NCBI GenBank assembly: GCA_002840505.1
Contig: PHBC01000006.1
Coordinates: forward strand, 1 to 64,000
DNA: 64,000 bases
DNA from: Deltaproteobacteria bacterium HGW-Deltaproteobacteria-2
GTDB taxonomy: Bacteria; Desulfobacterota; Syntrophia; Syntrophales; Smithellaceae
Direction of reading: 5' to 3'
Shown here: piece by piece, positions 53,152 through 63,776 of the stretch
Layout: each line of letters opens with the position of its first letter
Position numbering within the stretch: position 1 is the first letter of the stretch
Notes under the pieces: model-generated
Told to the model about the DNA's origin: nothing
The model's input: only the letters and a program-made list of their open reading frames with translations
The model's database searches: none
Program-made: the position numbers and the translations under genes

Positions 53152-54501
53152 TTAGCTGATTGTTTTGCCGAATAAATCGTATTCGTCAACAGCGGTTATT
53201 TTGCATTTTACAATGTTGCCGATTGCAGAAGTGGAATCTTTTATGTAGGTAACGCCGTCTATTTCCGGTGCCTGTCTGCGGCATCTGCCAATGTAGGCGT
53301 AATCTTCGCGGTCGCTTTCCCCTTCGATAAGCACTTCCTGAATCGAGCCGATCAGCGTTTTGTTGATAGCGGCGGAAATTGCCGCCTGCTCATTCATGAT
53401 TGTTTCGCGGCGACGTTCCTTTTCCTTTTCTGATACCTGCGATTTTAAGTTCGCGGCGATTGTTCCTTCTTCCCGCGAGTAGGTAAAAACGCCAAGATGG
53501 TCAAACTTTGTTTCGTTCACGAAATCAAGCAAACGGTTAAATCTTGTCGGCGTCTCGCCCGGGAATCCGACAATGAGAGATGTTCTCAGAGCGATGCCGG
53601 GAATTATTTGGCGCGCCTGAGCGATAACTTCTTTGATTTTTGCGCCGGTGACTTTACGGTTCATCGCTTTTAAAATATCGTCGTCGATGTTCTGAATGGG
53701 CAAATCAATATAGTTGCAAATTTTTTCATTGGCGGCAATGGTCTCCAGTAATTCTGTGGTGACACGCGCCGGATGAGCGTAAAGCAGACGTAACCATTTA
53801 ACGCCTTTGATTTTAGTCATATCGTTTAACAGAGCGGACAGGCGCGGGCGGCCTTTTAAATCCCTGCCAAAACTTGTGGTGTCCTGAGCGGTGATAATTA
53901 TTTCCTTTATTCCTCTTCTGATTAGTGTTTCGGCTTCTTGAAGAATATCATCCGGTTTGCGGCTGCGTGCCTTACCTCGAATGGAGGGTATGACGCAGTA
54001 GGAACAGCGATTGGAACAGCCGTCGGAAATTTTTAAATACGCGCTTGCAGCGGTTGAAGATAATATCCGCTGGTGCTTGAAGTTCATTAAAAAATCAGGT
54101 TTGGTGATTACTGTATTCCGTTTGTGTTTTTCCTGATTTAATTTGTCTATATGGCTGACGATGTTGCCAACTTCTCCTGTGCCGATAAATAAATCCACTT
54201 CCGGCATCTGGGTGAAAAGTTCTCGGCCATAGCGTTGGGCGAGACAACCGGCGACGACAATCCGCAGCCGCTGGTTTTTCTTTTTTTCTTCGGCCAGCAT
54301 TAATATTTCTTCGATGGCTTCTTCCTTGGCGGGATTGATAAAGGCGCAGGTGTTGACGATGACAATGTCAGCGGAATCATTACTATCAACAAGTATGCTG
54401 CCGGATTGATTTAAGAGGCCTCCCATAACTTCCGAATCAATCAGATTCTTTGGACAGCCCAGACTAATGATACGTATTTTTTTATTATTTGATTTCTTCA
54501 A
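53152..54501 (-). CDS. rimO: Ribosomal protein S12 methylthiotransferase
   Basis: A 449-residue radical SAM enzyme adding a methylthio group to an aspartate of S12. The N-terminal UPF0004 domain begins ISLGCPKNLIDSEVMGG, the radical SAM motif is CSNRCSYCVIPSIRGKARSR, and a TRAM domain closes the protein. The start is TTG, overlapping the ftsK stop as TTGA with no obvious Shine-Dalgarno, so it depends on translation of ftsK. Confidence 0.93.
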   Translation of the reverse strand: MKKSNNKKIRIISLGCPKNLIDSEVMGGLLNQSGSILVDSNDSADIVIVNTCAFINPAKEEAIEEILMLAEEKKKNQRLRIVVAGCLAQRYGRELFTQMPEVDLFIGTGEVGNIVSHIDKLNQEKHKRNTVITKPDFLMNFKHQRILSSTAASAYLKISDGCSNRCSYCVIPSIRGKARSRKPDDILQEAETLIRRGIKEIIITAQDTTSFGRDLKGRPRLSALLNDMTKIKGVKWLRLLYAHPARVTTELLETIAANEKICNYIDLPIQNIDDDILKAMNRKVTGAKIKEVIAQARQIIPGIALRTSLIVGFPGETPTRFNRLLDFVNETKFDHLGVFTYSREEGTIAANLKSQVSEKEKERRRETIMNEQAAISAAINKTLIGSIQEVLIEGESDREDYAYIGRCRRQAPEIDGVTYIKDSTSAIGNIVKCKITAVDEYDLFGKTIS

Positions 54502-56765
54502 CTGGGGAGCTTTCTAATGAGAACTTTTCTGGGTTTTGCGCCATCCGACGGCCCGACAATTCCTTCGGACTCCATTTTTTCAATCATTCGCGCCGCCCTG
54601 TTGTAACCGATTTTCATGTACCGCTGGACAAGTGATATGGATGCCTGTCCCAGTTCTCCGACCAACGCCACGGCTTCGTCATATTTTACATCGAAATCAT
54701 CATCACCTTCATGTTGAGTCTGCGCGGCGGCCAGTGCGAATTTTTCGATGGAAGAATCGTACGCCGGCTGCGCCTGCATTTTAATAAAATCAACAATACG
54801 CGAGATTTCTTTGTCCGAAACGTAAGCGCCGTGGATGCGGGAAAGTTTGGATGTGCCCGGTGGAATAAAAAGCATGTCTCCGGCCCCGAGAAGTTTTTCC
54901 GCTCCCTGCTGGTCAATGATTGTGCGCGAGTCAATTTTGGAAGAAACCTGAAATGAAATACGCGTGGGGAAATTAGCCTTAATCAAGCCGGTGATGACAT
55001 CAACAGAAGGCCTCTGCGTGGCGATGATAAGGTGAATACCGGCTGCACGAGCCATTTGCGCCAGACGCGTCAGTGATTCTTCCACGTCCCGCGGCGCAAC
55101 CATCATCAGATCGGCTAATTCATCGATAATTACGACAATGTAAGGAAGTTTTGTGTGTTTTATTTGCTGCTCAACGTTGGCACTGTCAGTTGTGTCGGTT
55201 GTTTGTTCAGGTTCTATATCAGGATCAACCTGTTTGGGTAGCGCCAGAACAGTTTTGCTCTTCAGGCCTTTTAAAAGCAGTTCGTTATAGGCGTCAATAC
55301 TTTTTGCCTTGAGATCGTTGAGTATCTTGTAGCGTCTTTCCATTTCTTCTACCGTCCAGCGCAGCACCTGCGAAGCTTTTTTCGGATCAACGACTACAGG
55401 ATGTATTAAATGTGGAACGCCTTCGTAAGAAGATAACTCCAGCCTCTTGGGATCAATCATCAGGAATTTGACGTCATCCGGCTGAGCTTTAAAAAGGATA
55501 CTGCAGATCATGGCGTTGAGAGCGACGCTTTTACCGGAGCCGGTAGTGCCGGCAATGAGCAGATGAGGCATTTTTGTCAGGTCGGCGACCACGGGTGTGC
55601 CCACAAAATTAACACCCAGCGCAATCGGCAGACGGAAAGATGATTCCAGAAAAGACTCGTTGTCGAGGACTTCTTTGAGAAAAACCGGCTCTCTTTTTAG
55701 ATTGGGTATTTCGATGCCGATGACAGATTTGCCTGGAATGGGGGCAAGGATACGAATACTCGGCGCCATCAGCGCTAAAGCCAGATCATCGGAGAGATTG
55801 ACTATTTTGTTGATTTTAACACCCGGGGCCGGTTCCAGCTCGTACATTGTGATTACAGGTCCGGGCATTACTTCTACCACACGTCCGTCAACACCGAAAT
55901 CGGATAATTTCTTTTCCAGAATACGGGAGTTGGTAACCAGAGAGTCACGTTTTACCCGGACATCCTTGTGCTGGGCCTCTTCCAGTAATGTAAATGGAGG
56001 CAGTTGGAACTTTTCGTCTGTGGTGTTTTTAGTGAAATTAAAATTGGTTTGCTCGATTTTTTTGAGATTTATTTTTTTTACAACCGGTGGAGTATCTTCG
56101 ATAATCACCGCTTGCGGTTTTTTTTCTATTTTTACACTGTTGAGAACATAATTTACAAATGAAGAAATACGGCTTTTGCAGAGATTGAATAGTGCTGCGA
56201 AAAATTGAGTGATTCTTTCTGTTACAGACATAATTGAAAATTCAATCATGAAAGTCAGTGCTACCACAAAAGTCAGAATTAAGATGATATACGTTCCCGC
56301 AACGTTAAAAGATATTCGTAGAAAGTCGACAAGGGAAACACCTATTAATCCGCCGGTGCCGTTCTTCAGCGATTCTCCGTAAACGGTAATGCTTCCATGG
56401 AAAAGAAGAGCCATAAGGCCGGCAAAAGAGAGAACAAAAAATAAAAACCCGACAATTCTTTTGGTGTTAATAGTAAACGCCGGTCTTAAAAAATATTTAA
56501 AACTGCAAGCCAGAAGAATGAACGGAAAAAGGAATGAAGAAATGCCCAAAAGGCGAATCAGAGAATCGGCTGTATAAGATCCGACTTTGCCGGTAAAATT
56601 ATGAGTTGCCTGGCCACTAACAACAAAATGGGTAAATGAAGGATCTTGCGGACGGTAGGAAACCAGACACAAAAGCAAAAATAAAGCCAGGGAAAGACAA
56701 ACCACTCCTTTAATCTCCCTGGTTCTTTTATTATCCTTTTGTTTCTCGGTTATTTTCTCTTCCAT
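54498..56765 (-). CDS. ftsK: DNA translocase FtsK
   Basis: A 755-residue FtsK/SpoIIIE. Four membrane helices lie in residues about 25-200. The motor has Walker A GTTGSGKSVALNAM, VIIDELADLMM and QMARAAGIHLIIATQRPSVD. The C-terminal gamma winged helix (VALVGELGQASISLVQRYMK through AKPRKVLIRK) reads polar DNA motifs. It moves chromosome termini through the septum. rimO follows with an overlapping TTG start. Confidence 0.96.
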   Translation of the reverse strand: MEEKITEKQKDNKRTREIKGVVCLSLALFLLLCLVSYRPQDPSFTHFVVSGQATHNFTGKVGSYTADSLIRLLGISSFLFPFILLACSFKYFLRPAFTINTKRIVGFLFFVLSFAGLMALLFHGSITVYGESLKNGTGGLIGVSLVDFLRISFNVAGTYIILILTFVVALTFMIEFSIMSVTERITQFFAALFNLCKSRISSFVNYVLNSVKIEKKPQAVIIEDTPPVVKKINLKKIEQTNFNFTKNTTDEKFQLPPFTLLEEAQHKDVRVKRDSLVTNSRILEKKLSDFGVDGRVVEVMPGPVITMYELEPAPGVKINKIVNLSDDLALALMAPSIRILAPIPGKSVIGIEIPNLKREPVFLKEVLDNESFLESSFRLPIALGVNFVGTPVVADLTKMPHLLIAGTTGSGKSVALNAMICSILFKAQPDDVKFLMIDPKRLELSSYEGVPHLIHPVVVDPKKASQVLRWTVEEMERRYKILNDLKAKSIDAYNELLLKGLKSKTVLALPKQVDPDIEPEQTTDTTDSANVEQQIKHTKLPYIVVIIDELADLMMVAPRDVEESLTRLAQMARAAGIHLIIATQRPSVDVITGLIKANFPTRISFQVSSKIDSRTIIDQQGAEKLLGAGDMLFIPPGTSKLSRIHGAYVSDKEISRIVDFIKMQAQPAYDSSIEKFALAAAQTQHEGDDDFDVKYDEAVALVGELGQASISLVQRYMKIGYNRAARMIEKMESEGIVGPSDGAKPRKVLIRKLPS

Positions 56766-56924
56766 ATTATTTTTGTACTTTAAAATAATAATTTGTCAAC
56801 CGCAAGAATTATTTCAGAAAAAAGAGGATTTGACAAGTAAAGTAAGAATCTTTATTTTCCGCATCCGGCTTTTGTCTTTATATTGATGAAGGGTATTGCT
56901 TAACTTTCTTTAGTGCTTGTGTTT

Positions 56925-59900
56925 TCAATTTTCTACAGCCGTACTTTTCTTTTCAAACAGGCTCACACAGTTCTTTCCTCTATGTTTCGATGTGTAGAGA
57001 GCCTCATCGGCCGCGTGGATAAGAGCTTCCTTTTCATCGGCATTTCCCGGAAAAGTAGAGACTCCCAGGCTGATAGTGACATGCAGTTTTTGATTCTCAT
57101 GGGGTATTTCTATTTCGGCAACGCTCGCGCGTATTTTCTCGGCGACGATCATGGCCTGGCGGGAATCAGTTTCGGGCAGGATCATGACGAATTCTTCACC
57201 GCCATAACGCGCCGTGATATCCTCGGAGCGTGAGATTCTCTTGGCGGCTACGGCCACGTCCTTCAACACCTTGTCGCCCAGTTGATGGCCATAGGTGTCG
57301 TTGAAAGATTTAAAATTGTCAATATCCATCATGATCAGCGAAAACTTTTTGTTATGACGGCGCGAACGTTTTATTTCCTGATCCAGGAGAAGTTGAAAAT
57401 ACCTGTGCACATAGAGCTTGGTCATGCCGTCGGTCGTGGCCAAGTCAAAGAGTCTTGCATTTTCGATGGATATGGCGGCCTGAACGGAAAAGCTTCGGAG
57501 AATTTCCAGACGTTCCGGCGTAAAAGCATTCTCACTCAGGTTGTTTTCCATATAAAGGATGCCCGATAATTTGCCCTTGCTCATGATGGGGGTACAGAGA
57601 ATGGATTTGCACTGTACTCTCATGATGTAGGGGTCGCTTGTAAAGAGGCCTTCTTTCAAGGCATTGCCCAGGACAATGTCTTCCCCGCTGTGATAGACGT
57701 AATTGACGATAGAACGGCAGATTTCAGAGCAATCTTTTAGCGGCATGGATTGCATAACCATAGATTCGTTTTTATCTATATCTTCACTGGCCTCAATAGT
57801 CAGTTCACCATCCGACTCCAGAATCAGATATCCGCGCTGGGCTCCGGCATTGGTAATGGATACATTCATGATCTTTTGCAGAAGACGGTCCAGCATAATT
57901 TCACTGGAGATAATTTGGGAGACCTTCATGGCTGTGGACAGGTCGAGTATTTTTGTACTGCTTGTGGTTTCGGTGGCTCCACTTAATGTCAGGCTGCCCG
58001 ATGAACCGCTCACCGTTATAGTTCCGGTGGCTTGCTGCTTTTGTTCTCGAGGGATCAACGACGCGTACTTTTCCTCCAGTTCTTTGGCCTTTTCTGAAGC
58101 TCCCCATGATAAATAGGATTTGTGAGCCTTTTGCATGAAAAACCCGGCCTCATCCTTACAGGAAGAATCGAGATATAAGAGTGCCAGGCGTTCACAGGCA
58201 ATGGCTTCTTCCTGCTTGTAACCATTGACCATCGCGCCTTCAATAGCCGCGTGATAGTGTTTCTGCGCCTCCTGGAAGCGTCCTCTCATTCTCATCATTT
58301 CTGCGGCCACAAGGTCATATTTGTGCCGGAAATTTTCAGGACAGGATTTTGCCCACCTGAGCATTTTTATCTGGTTGGCCTGGAGATAAATCAAATATTT
58401 TGCTTTTCTCAGTGAATCAGCTTCGGCATAAGATGCTGTGAGCGTCAGCGAATAGTATAAATAGAATTCCGGTATATGCAGATTTCCCAGGGCAGTTTTT
58501 TTTCTCACAATCCGTTGCATATCACGGACAAGATTGCGGCATTTTGAGTATTCACCAAAAAGATAATTTATTCTCAATCTGACCAGGGAGAAGTAAAATG
58601 TGCCGAGCATGTTGTTTTCAGCTTTATAATAATTAGTCTGCTCTTCCTCATCAAAACCATCTCTATTTAAACTGCCTCTGCTTTCGGTCAGACCTTTAAG
58701 ACAGAGACACATACTTGTGTTTTCCATGTAGTTGCGCGCGATAAAAGGATCCTTACCTCCCAGTTGAAAATCTTTGTACTTTCCGTATTCCTCCAGAATG
58801 TCATCGATGTTGTCTCCCAGCATGATGCGGGTCATACCTATCAGATTTACGCTGTGTCCGCTGAAGATCAGGTCGCCGTTTTCGATCCCGTTTTTGTAGG
58901 CGTTTCTGAAGTAATCAAGATCGTATTTAGCGTGTTTCTGCCAATGCTGGATAAACATCGGGAAAGCAAATTCTACCCGACATCTGTTCTTTTTGTCGGC
59001 TATCTTTTCATTGACTTTTAATGCCGTTGATCCGAACCTGTAGCCGTGCTGATAAAACCCGAGGGAAGATCCTACAATGGAACCCATGGCAATATAGGCG
59101 AAGGGAGAATATTCGAAATTGATATCAAAGTCTAACAAGCGATCAACTCCGGTAATGACGATGTATGCAAATAAATTGGGATTATAATAAAACGCTACGG
59201 TGCCGGTATGGATTGCCAGGTAAGCGTAAGATAACTTTTCCCATAATTCCAGAGTAGGATTTTTAAACGACATGGACGGATGCACCCGCACATATTCGGC
59301 AGCTAATTCTTCCATATGACTTAGATTTCTCGGTTCGGAAATATATTGCATATTGATTAAATCTTCTATCTTCTTACGGCCGAATCGTAATCTAAGCTTC
59401 AGCAATTCCCACCCCAGACGGACATCGCTTGGATTTGTAGGTGTCTTGTATCCAACCATTTTCATGCCTTCCAAACCCACCCTCAGTGCGGCTTCATAGT
59501 TTCCCTGTGTTGTGTAGAGTACTATCATCAAGGTATAAACATTGGCCTTGTCAATATTCGATTTTGTGTTTTTTACCACAATATCAAATATTTTTTCGGC
59601 TTCACGGAAGTTCAGATTGAAATACTCGCATTCTATTGCTTCTCTGTATATGGAATAGGTAAGTTCGTAATGGCTTTTCCAGCAATACTCAGGCAGGAGT
59701 CCGATGGCGGTTTTTAAATAAGATGAAGCCGAGGCGTATGCCGTCGATTTTTTCGATTTCTGCGCGGCTTGCAAATTAAGCTTCGCCAGCATAATTTCTT
59801 CGTCCGCTCCACTTATGAACCGGATTCCTCTGTTGAGCTGATCGACAATATAAAATATTTTTTCGTTAAGATTATTAGCTCCGGTTTTTTTGAGTACGTT

Positions 59901-61973
59901 ACTGCCGATACGATAATGCATGGCCGCCTTTTCTTTTTCCGGTATCATGGAATATACCGCTTCCTGAATGCGGTCATGGTGAAACTTGTAAATGTTTCCA
60001 TGAAGGCTGATCATATCTTCTTGAATCGCGGAGGTGAGATCGGCAAGAGTTTCGTCGATTGATTTTCCGGAAACAACAGACAATGACTCAAGATCGAACC
60101 TGTTGCCGGTGCAAGCGCATATCTTTAGTACTTCCTGAGTTTTCTTCGGGAAATGGGATATTTTTTGGGCCATAAATTCTATAACGTTTTCGGTAACCTG
60201 CATCTCCCGTATTTTATTTATATCCCATTCCCATCCGGTTTTGGGATTCAGTTCCAGCAGATGATTATCGTAAACGTTTTTCAGAAACTGAATAACGAAG
60301 AATGGATTGCCGGCCGTTTTCTTGTTGATGAGCTCGGCAAGAGGCATGGATCTTTCAGCATCACATAAAAGCACATTCATGATGATCATATTGATGCTGG
60401 TCACATCCAGAGGGCCAAGTGTTATGCTGTGTATATTTCTGCCTTTCTTATGAATATTATTAAGCGTGAGTGTAAGAGGATGGGCATCATTTGTTTCGTT
60501 ATCCCGGTAAGCTCCTATCAAAAACAAATATTTTGTTTCATAAGTGGTCATTAAGTTTTCCAGGAACTTTAAGCTGGCCTGGTCAGCCCACTGGAGGTCA
60601 TCTAAGAAAATCACCAAGGGATGTTTTTCAGTTGTAAAAATATTTACAAAGTTTTGAAATACCAGGTTGAATCTATTCATTGATTCTTCCGGACCAAGTA
60701 ACGGTAAGTCGGGCTGTTTATGAATGATAATCTCCAACTCAGGTATGACGTCAGTTATGACTTTCCCGTTTGGTCCCAGGGCGGAAAGCAGTTTTTTCCT
60801 CCACGATTGAATTTTTTCCTCGCTCTCGGAGATTATTTGCCGAATGAGTCCCTGAAAAGCCTGAATAATAGCGCTGTAAGGGACATCTTTTCTAAACGGG
60901 TCATATTTACCAAAAATGAAATAACCCTTTTTAGCAATAATCGGTTTGTAAATTTCATTAACCAGAGCTGATTTGCCGATTCCCGGCTGGCCTGTCACAA
61001 GCATCATTTCGCTTAAGCCCTTGCACGTTCGCTCAAAGCATCTCATTAATTCAATTCGTTCATTTTCACGATCTACAAGACTACGGGGGATATTGAATCG
61101 TATGGAAATATCCTTTGTTGCTATGGGGAATTCATCAATCTTGCCGTTTTGATTCAAAAGATTCAGACATTCGTCGATATCAGCCATTAATCCCAGACAA
61201 CTCTGATATCGCTCCTCCGGATTTTTTGATAACATCTTCAAAATAATGGCGGACAATACCGGCGGAATGGAAGAGTTCACATCACTGGGAGACAAAGGCT
61301 GGCGTGCAATATGCGAATGAATTAGTTCCATCGGATCCTTGTATTTAAAGGGAACCTCGCCGGTCAGCATTTCGTAAAAGGTTGCACCCAGGGAGTATAT
61401 ATCCGTGCGGTAATCCACGCCCCTGTTCATCCTGCCGGTTTGCTCCGGGGACATATATGACAGGGTTCCTTCAATAACATCAGGATTATACAGCTCGTCA
61501 TTTACATGTGTTAAGATTGCGGAAATACCGAAGTCGGTTATCTTGACTTCACCCTTTTCCGAATTGATCAGGATATTATCAGGCTTTATATCCAGATGAA
61601 TAATATTATTCTTGTGAATTAATCCCAGTGTTTCGGATACTTTTGCTGAAATCTGTAAAAATGATTTTAATCCAAACTTTTCTATTTTTAATGTCTCTTT
61701 AATCGATTCACCGCCGAAATCCTCTTCGATAATGGCGTATTTGTCATCATGCTCAACAAGATCATATATTTTGATGATGTTTTGTATATCAAGATTTTTT
61801 ACAAGATTATATTCCTGTTTGAATCGTGCAATTTCCGAAGGTGTTGGATATGCGGTTTTAAGCAGTTTAATGATGAACGGCTGAGTTTCATTTTCTTTGT
61901 TTCCGCGGTAAATAATTGAATTTCTGGTTTCGTGTATCTTTTCAGTTAGAATGTAATTTGCAAATTTTTCCAT
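56925..61973 (-). CDS. Giant Ser/Thr kinase-AAA ATPase-TPR-GAF-diguanylate cyclase protein
   Basis: A 1682-residue signalling protein. The kinase domain (1 to about 270) has IIHLDIKPDNILIN and ITDFGISAI. The glycine-rich loop is degenerate (IHETRNSIIYRG), which is common in this multidomain type. The ATPase domain (about 295-580) has Walker A GQPGIGKSALVNE and Walker B PLVIFLDDLQWAD. TPR-like helices fill about 720-1290. A GAF domain lies at about 1325-1495. The C-terminal GGDEF domain (from about 1508) has the active GGEEF at 1591-1595 and an inhibitory RSED I-site five residues before it. It would make cyclic-di-GMP under kinase or ligand control. It is monocistronic. Confidence 0.92.
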   Translation of the reverse strand: MEKFANYILTEKIHETRNSIIYRGNKENETQPFIIKLLKTAYPTPSEIARFKQEYNLVKNLDIQNIIKIYDLVEHDDKYAIIEEDFGGESIKETLKIEKFGLKSFLQISAKVSETLGLIHKNNIIHLDIKPDNILINSEKGEVKITDFGISAILTHVNDELYNPDVIEGTLSYMSPEQTGRMNRGVDYRTDIYSLGATFYEMLTGEVPFKYKDPMELIHSHIARQPLSPSDVNSSIPPVLSAIILKMLSKNPEERYQSCLGLMADIDECLNLLNQNGKIDEFPIATKDISIRFNIPRSLVDRENERIELMRCFERTCKGLSEMMLVTGQPGIGKSALVNEIYKPIIAKKGYFIFGKYDPFRKDVPYSAIIQAFQGLIRQIISESEEKIQSWRKKLLSALGPNGKVITDVIPELEIIIHKQPDLPLLGPEESMNRFNLVFQNFVNIFTTEKHPLVIFLDDLQWADQASLKFLENLMTTYETKYLFLIGAYRDNETNDAHPLTLTLNNIHKKGRNIHSITLGPLDVTSINMIIMNVLLCDAERSMPLAELINKKTAGNPFFVIQFLKNVYDNHLLELNPKTGWEWDINKIREMQVTENVIEFMAQKISHFPKKTQEVLKICACTGNRFDLESLSVVSGKSIDETLADLTSAIQEDMISLHGNIYKFHHDRIQEAVYSMIPEKEKAAMHYRIGSNVLKKTGANNLNEKIFYIVDQLNRGIRFISGADEEIMLAKLNLQAAQKSKKSTAYASASSYLKTAIGLLPEYCWKSHYELTYSIYREAIECEYFNLNFREAEKIFDIVVKNTKSNIDKANVYTLMIVLYTTQGNYEAALRVGLEGMKMVGYKTPTNPSDVRLGWELLKLRLRFGRKKIEDLINMQYISEPRNLSHMEELAAEYVRVHPSMSFKNPTLELWEKLSYAYLAIHTGTVAFYYNPNLFAYIVITGVDRLLDFDINFEYSPFAYIAMGSIVGSSLGFYQHGYRFGSTALKVNEKIADKKNRCRVEFAFPMFIQHWQKHAKYDLDYFRNAYKNGIENGDLIFSGHSVNLIGMTRIMLGDNIDDILEEYGKYKDFQLGGKDPFIARNYMENTSMCLCLKGLTESRGSLNRDGFDEEEQTNYYKAENNMLGTFYFSLVRLRINYLFGEYSKCRNLVRDMQRIVRKKTALGNLHIPEFYLYYSLTLTASYAEADSLRKAKYLIYLQANQIKMLRWAKSCPENFRHKYDLVAAEMMRMRGRFQEAQKHYHAAIEGAMVNGYKQEEAIACERLALLYLDSSCKDEAGFFMQKAHKSYLSWGASEKAKELEEKYASLIPREQKQQATGTITVSGSSGSLTLSGATETTSSTKILDLSTAMKVSQIISSEIMLDRLLQKIMNVSITNAGAQRGYLILESDGELTIEASEDIDKNESMVMQSMPLKDCSEICRSIVNYVYHSGEDIVLGNALKEGLFTSDPYIMRVQCKSILCTPIMSKGKLSGILYMENNLSENAFTPERLEILRSFSVQAAISIENARLFDLATTDGMTKLYVHRYFQLLLDQEIKRSRRHNKKFSLIMMDIDNFKSFNDTYGHQLGDKVLKDVAVAAKRISRSEDITARYGGEEFVMILPETDSRQAMIVAEKIRASVAEIEIPHENQKLHVTISLGVSTFPGNADEKEALIHAADEALYTSKHRGKNCVSLFEKKSTAVEN

Positions 61974-62211
61974 GATTTTTCATCTTTCCTATTGCAAAGA
62001 ATTACTTAATGAAGCCACTGATATAACTAGAAAAATTTTACATCAATTCTGATTATGAAATTATTTTGAGTATCAAATAATTTGTTAATTAATTCAAGCG
62101 GAAATTTATTTATAAAAATTCTTAATTAAACTTATTGCTGAATTACAGCTTGGACTCTTTCACGGAAGAAAATATCTTTTTTTCAGTTTTGCTGCTGCAA
62201 ATAAAAAATTT

Positions 62212-63027
62212 CTATTTATTGACGATAAGTAAAGTAAACAATCCTAAAATCCAGCAATAGTAAGCAAAATATTTCAAGCGCGCTTCACGGATGACAAGAA
62301 AAAAAAGTTTAAGAGATATAAAACCAGCTATCATGGAGCAGATGAAACCGGCAAGATATAGCCAAATTTCCGAAGATGGAATTTGCTTGAAGTAACTGGA
62401 TTCTAATATTACGGCGCCGCTAACGGCCGGCAGGGAAAGCAGAAAGGAAAAACGTGCTGCCGTGAACCGGTTTAGCTTGCGAAAAATGCCGGCGGTTATA
62501 GTAGCTCCTGAGCGGGAAATACCTGGTAAAAGGGCCACAGCCTGGGCGAGCCCGATTAAAATGCTGTCTGTAAGATTCATATCTTTTCCGTCGCGCCGGG
62601 CATCCGTTACTTTGTCGGAAAAAAATAGCAGGAATCCCGTAATGATTAAAAAAAATGCTGCTGCCTGAGCTGATCCGAAAATGCCATGTAAATAGTCTTT
62701 AAATAAGAAACCGAAAAAAGCGACAGGCATGGTGCCGATAATTAAAAAAATAAAGATCTTTCTTAAAGAGATGATTTCCTTTGTACTGAAAAGTGTTACC
62801 GATTGGTTGGGCAGAAGAGCTTTGAGCATCCTCCAGATATCAACGCGGAAATAGAAAGCGACGGCAAACAGTGTGCCCAGATGCACTATTGCGTCAAAAG
62901 CAACTCCCGGTTGATGAAAATCCGGGAAAAAACTTTGAAGAATAACAAGATGAGCGGAGCTGCTAACAGGAAAAAGTTCGGTCAAGCCTTGGACTATGCC
63001 TAAAATTATAACAGTAGAGAGGTTCAA
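62212..63027 (-). CDS. uppP: Undecaprenyl-diphosphatase (BacA/UppP)
   Basis: A 271-residue, multi-helix membrane phosphatase that recycles the cell-wall lipid carrier. GLTELFPVSSSAHLVIL and ALLPGISRSGATITAGI are the two signature motifs. The start is TTG and overlaps the plsC stop as TTGA, so translation is coupled. Confidence 0.95.
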   Translation of the reverse strand: MNLSTVIILGIVQGLTELFPVSSSAHLVILQSFFPDFHQPGVAFDAIVHLGTLFAVAFYFRVDIWRMLKALLPNQSVTLFSTKEIISLRKIFIFLIIGTMPVAFFGFLFKDYLHGIFGSAQAAAFFLIITGFLLFFSDKVTDARRDGKDMNLTDSILIGLAQAVALLPGISRSGATITAGIFRKLNRFTAARFSFLLSLPAVSGAVILESSYFKQIPSSEIWLYLAGFICSMIAGFISLKLFFLVIREARLKYFAYYCWILGLFTLLIVNK

Positions 63028-63776
63028 GTAGTCTCACTTTCTAAGTCTTTAATATTTAAGTTTTCCGTATTCTGCCAGTAGTTATAATTTTTTATGATTG
63101 TATTTCTTACTTTTTCAATCAACTCATGGCGGTTTTCAATATTTAAATTATTTACTTCTATCGGTTCGCCGATAATCAGTTTTATGGGACGGGGAATTAT
63201 TCTCAGCGATTTTTGGGGCATGATTTCATCACTGCCGATAATAGTAACAGGCACAATCGGCGCACCAGATTCAATGGCGAGATAGAAAGCTCCCTGTTTA
63301 AAAGGTTTGATATCGTCCTTGCGGCTTCTTATGTCTTCCGGGAAGGTCATAATTGATTTTCCTTTCCATATTTGCAAAACGGCTTTGTCAATGTTTTTCA
63401 TTGCTTCTTTTCGATTGTTCCTGTCGATTCCAATGTATCCGGCGCTTCTCATTGCCGCGCCGAATATAGGAATGCAGAATAACTCTTTTTTAGCGATCCA
63501 GCGGAATTGTACAGGTATGCAGGCCAGAGCAATTAAAATATCAAAATCGCTTTGATGGTTAGCCATAAAAATTTGCGGTTTGCCGCGCAAAAGATTTTCT
63601 CTGCCAATTACTTTAACTTTTATATTGCATATAAGAAGTAAACTTTTAGCCCACAGATTAGCCACCTTGTGCACTTTATTGTCGGCGTCGGAGAAGATTG
63701 AAAAAACTATAGACCAAAAGGACATAAATAAGGTTATAACTAAACCTAACGTTACTAATAGTACTGAATAAAGCAT
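63024..63776 (-). CDS. plsC: 1-acyl-sn-glycerol-3-phosphate acyltransferase
   Basis: A 250-residue PlsC-type acyltransferase. An N-terminal membrane helix (about 5-28) precedes the catalytic MANHQSDFDILIALA (HxxxxD), GYIGIDRNN and FPEDIRSRKDDIKPFKQGAF. It makes phosphatidic acid. The usual FPEGTRS motif reads FPEDIRS. Its stop overlaps the uppP start. Confidence 0.9.
   Translation of the reverse strand: MLYSVLLVTLGLVITLFMSFWSIVFSIFSDADNKVHKVANLWAKSLLLICNIKVKVIGRENLLRGKPQIFMANHQSDFDILIALACIPVQFRWIAKKELFCIPIFGAAMRSAGYIGIDRNNRKEAMKNIDKAVLQIWKGKSIMTFPEDIRSRKDDIKPFKQGAFYLAIESGAPIVPVTIIGSDEIMPQKSLRIIPRPIKLIIGEPIEVNNLNIENRHELIEKVRNTIIKNYNYWQNTENLNIKDLESETT

Noticed and set aside
55597-56151. Plus-strand 184-codon frame inside ftsK
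   Set aside because: It is antisense to conserved FtsK coding sequence, with no ribosome site or recognisable family.
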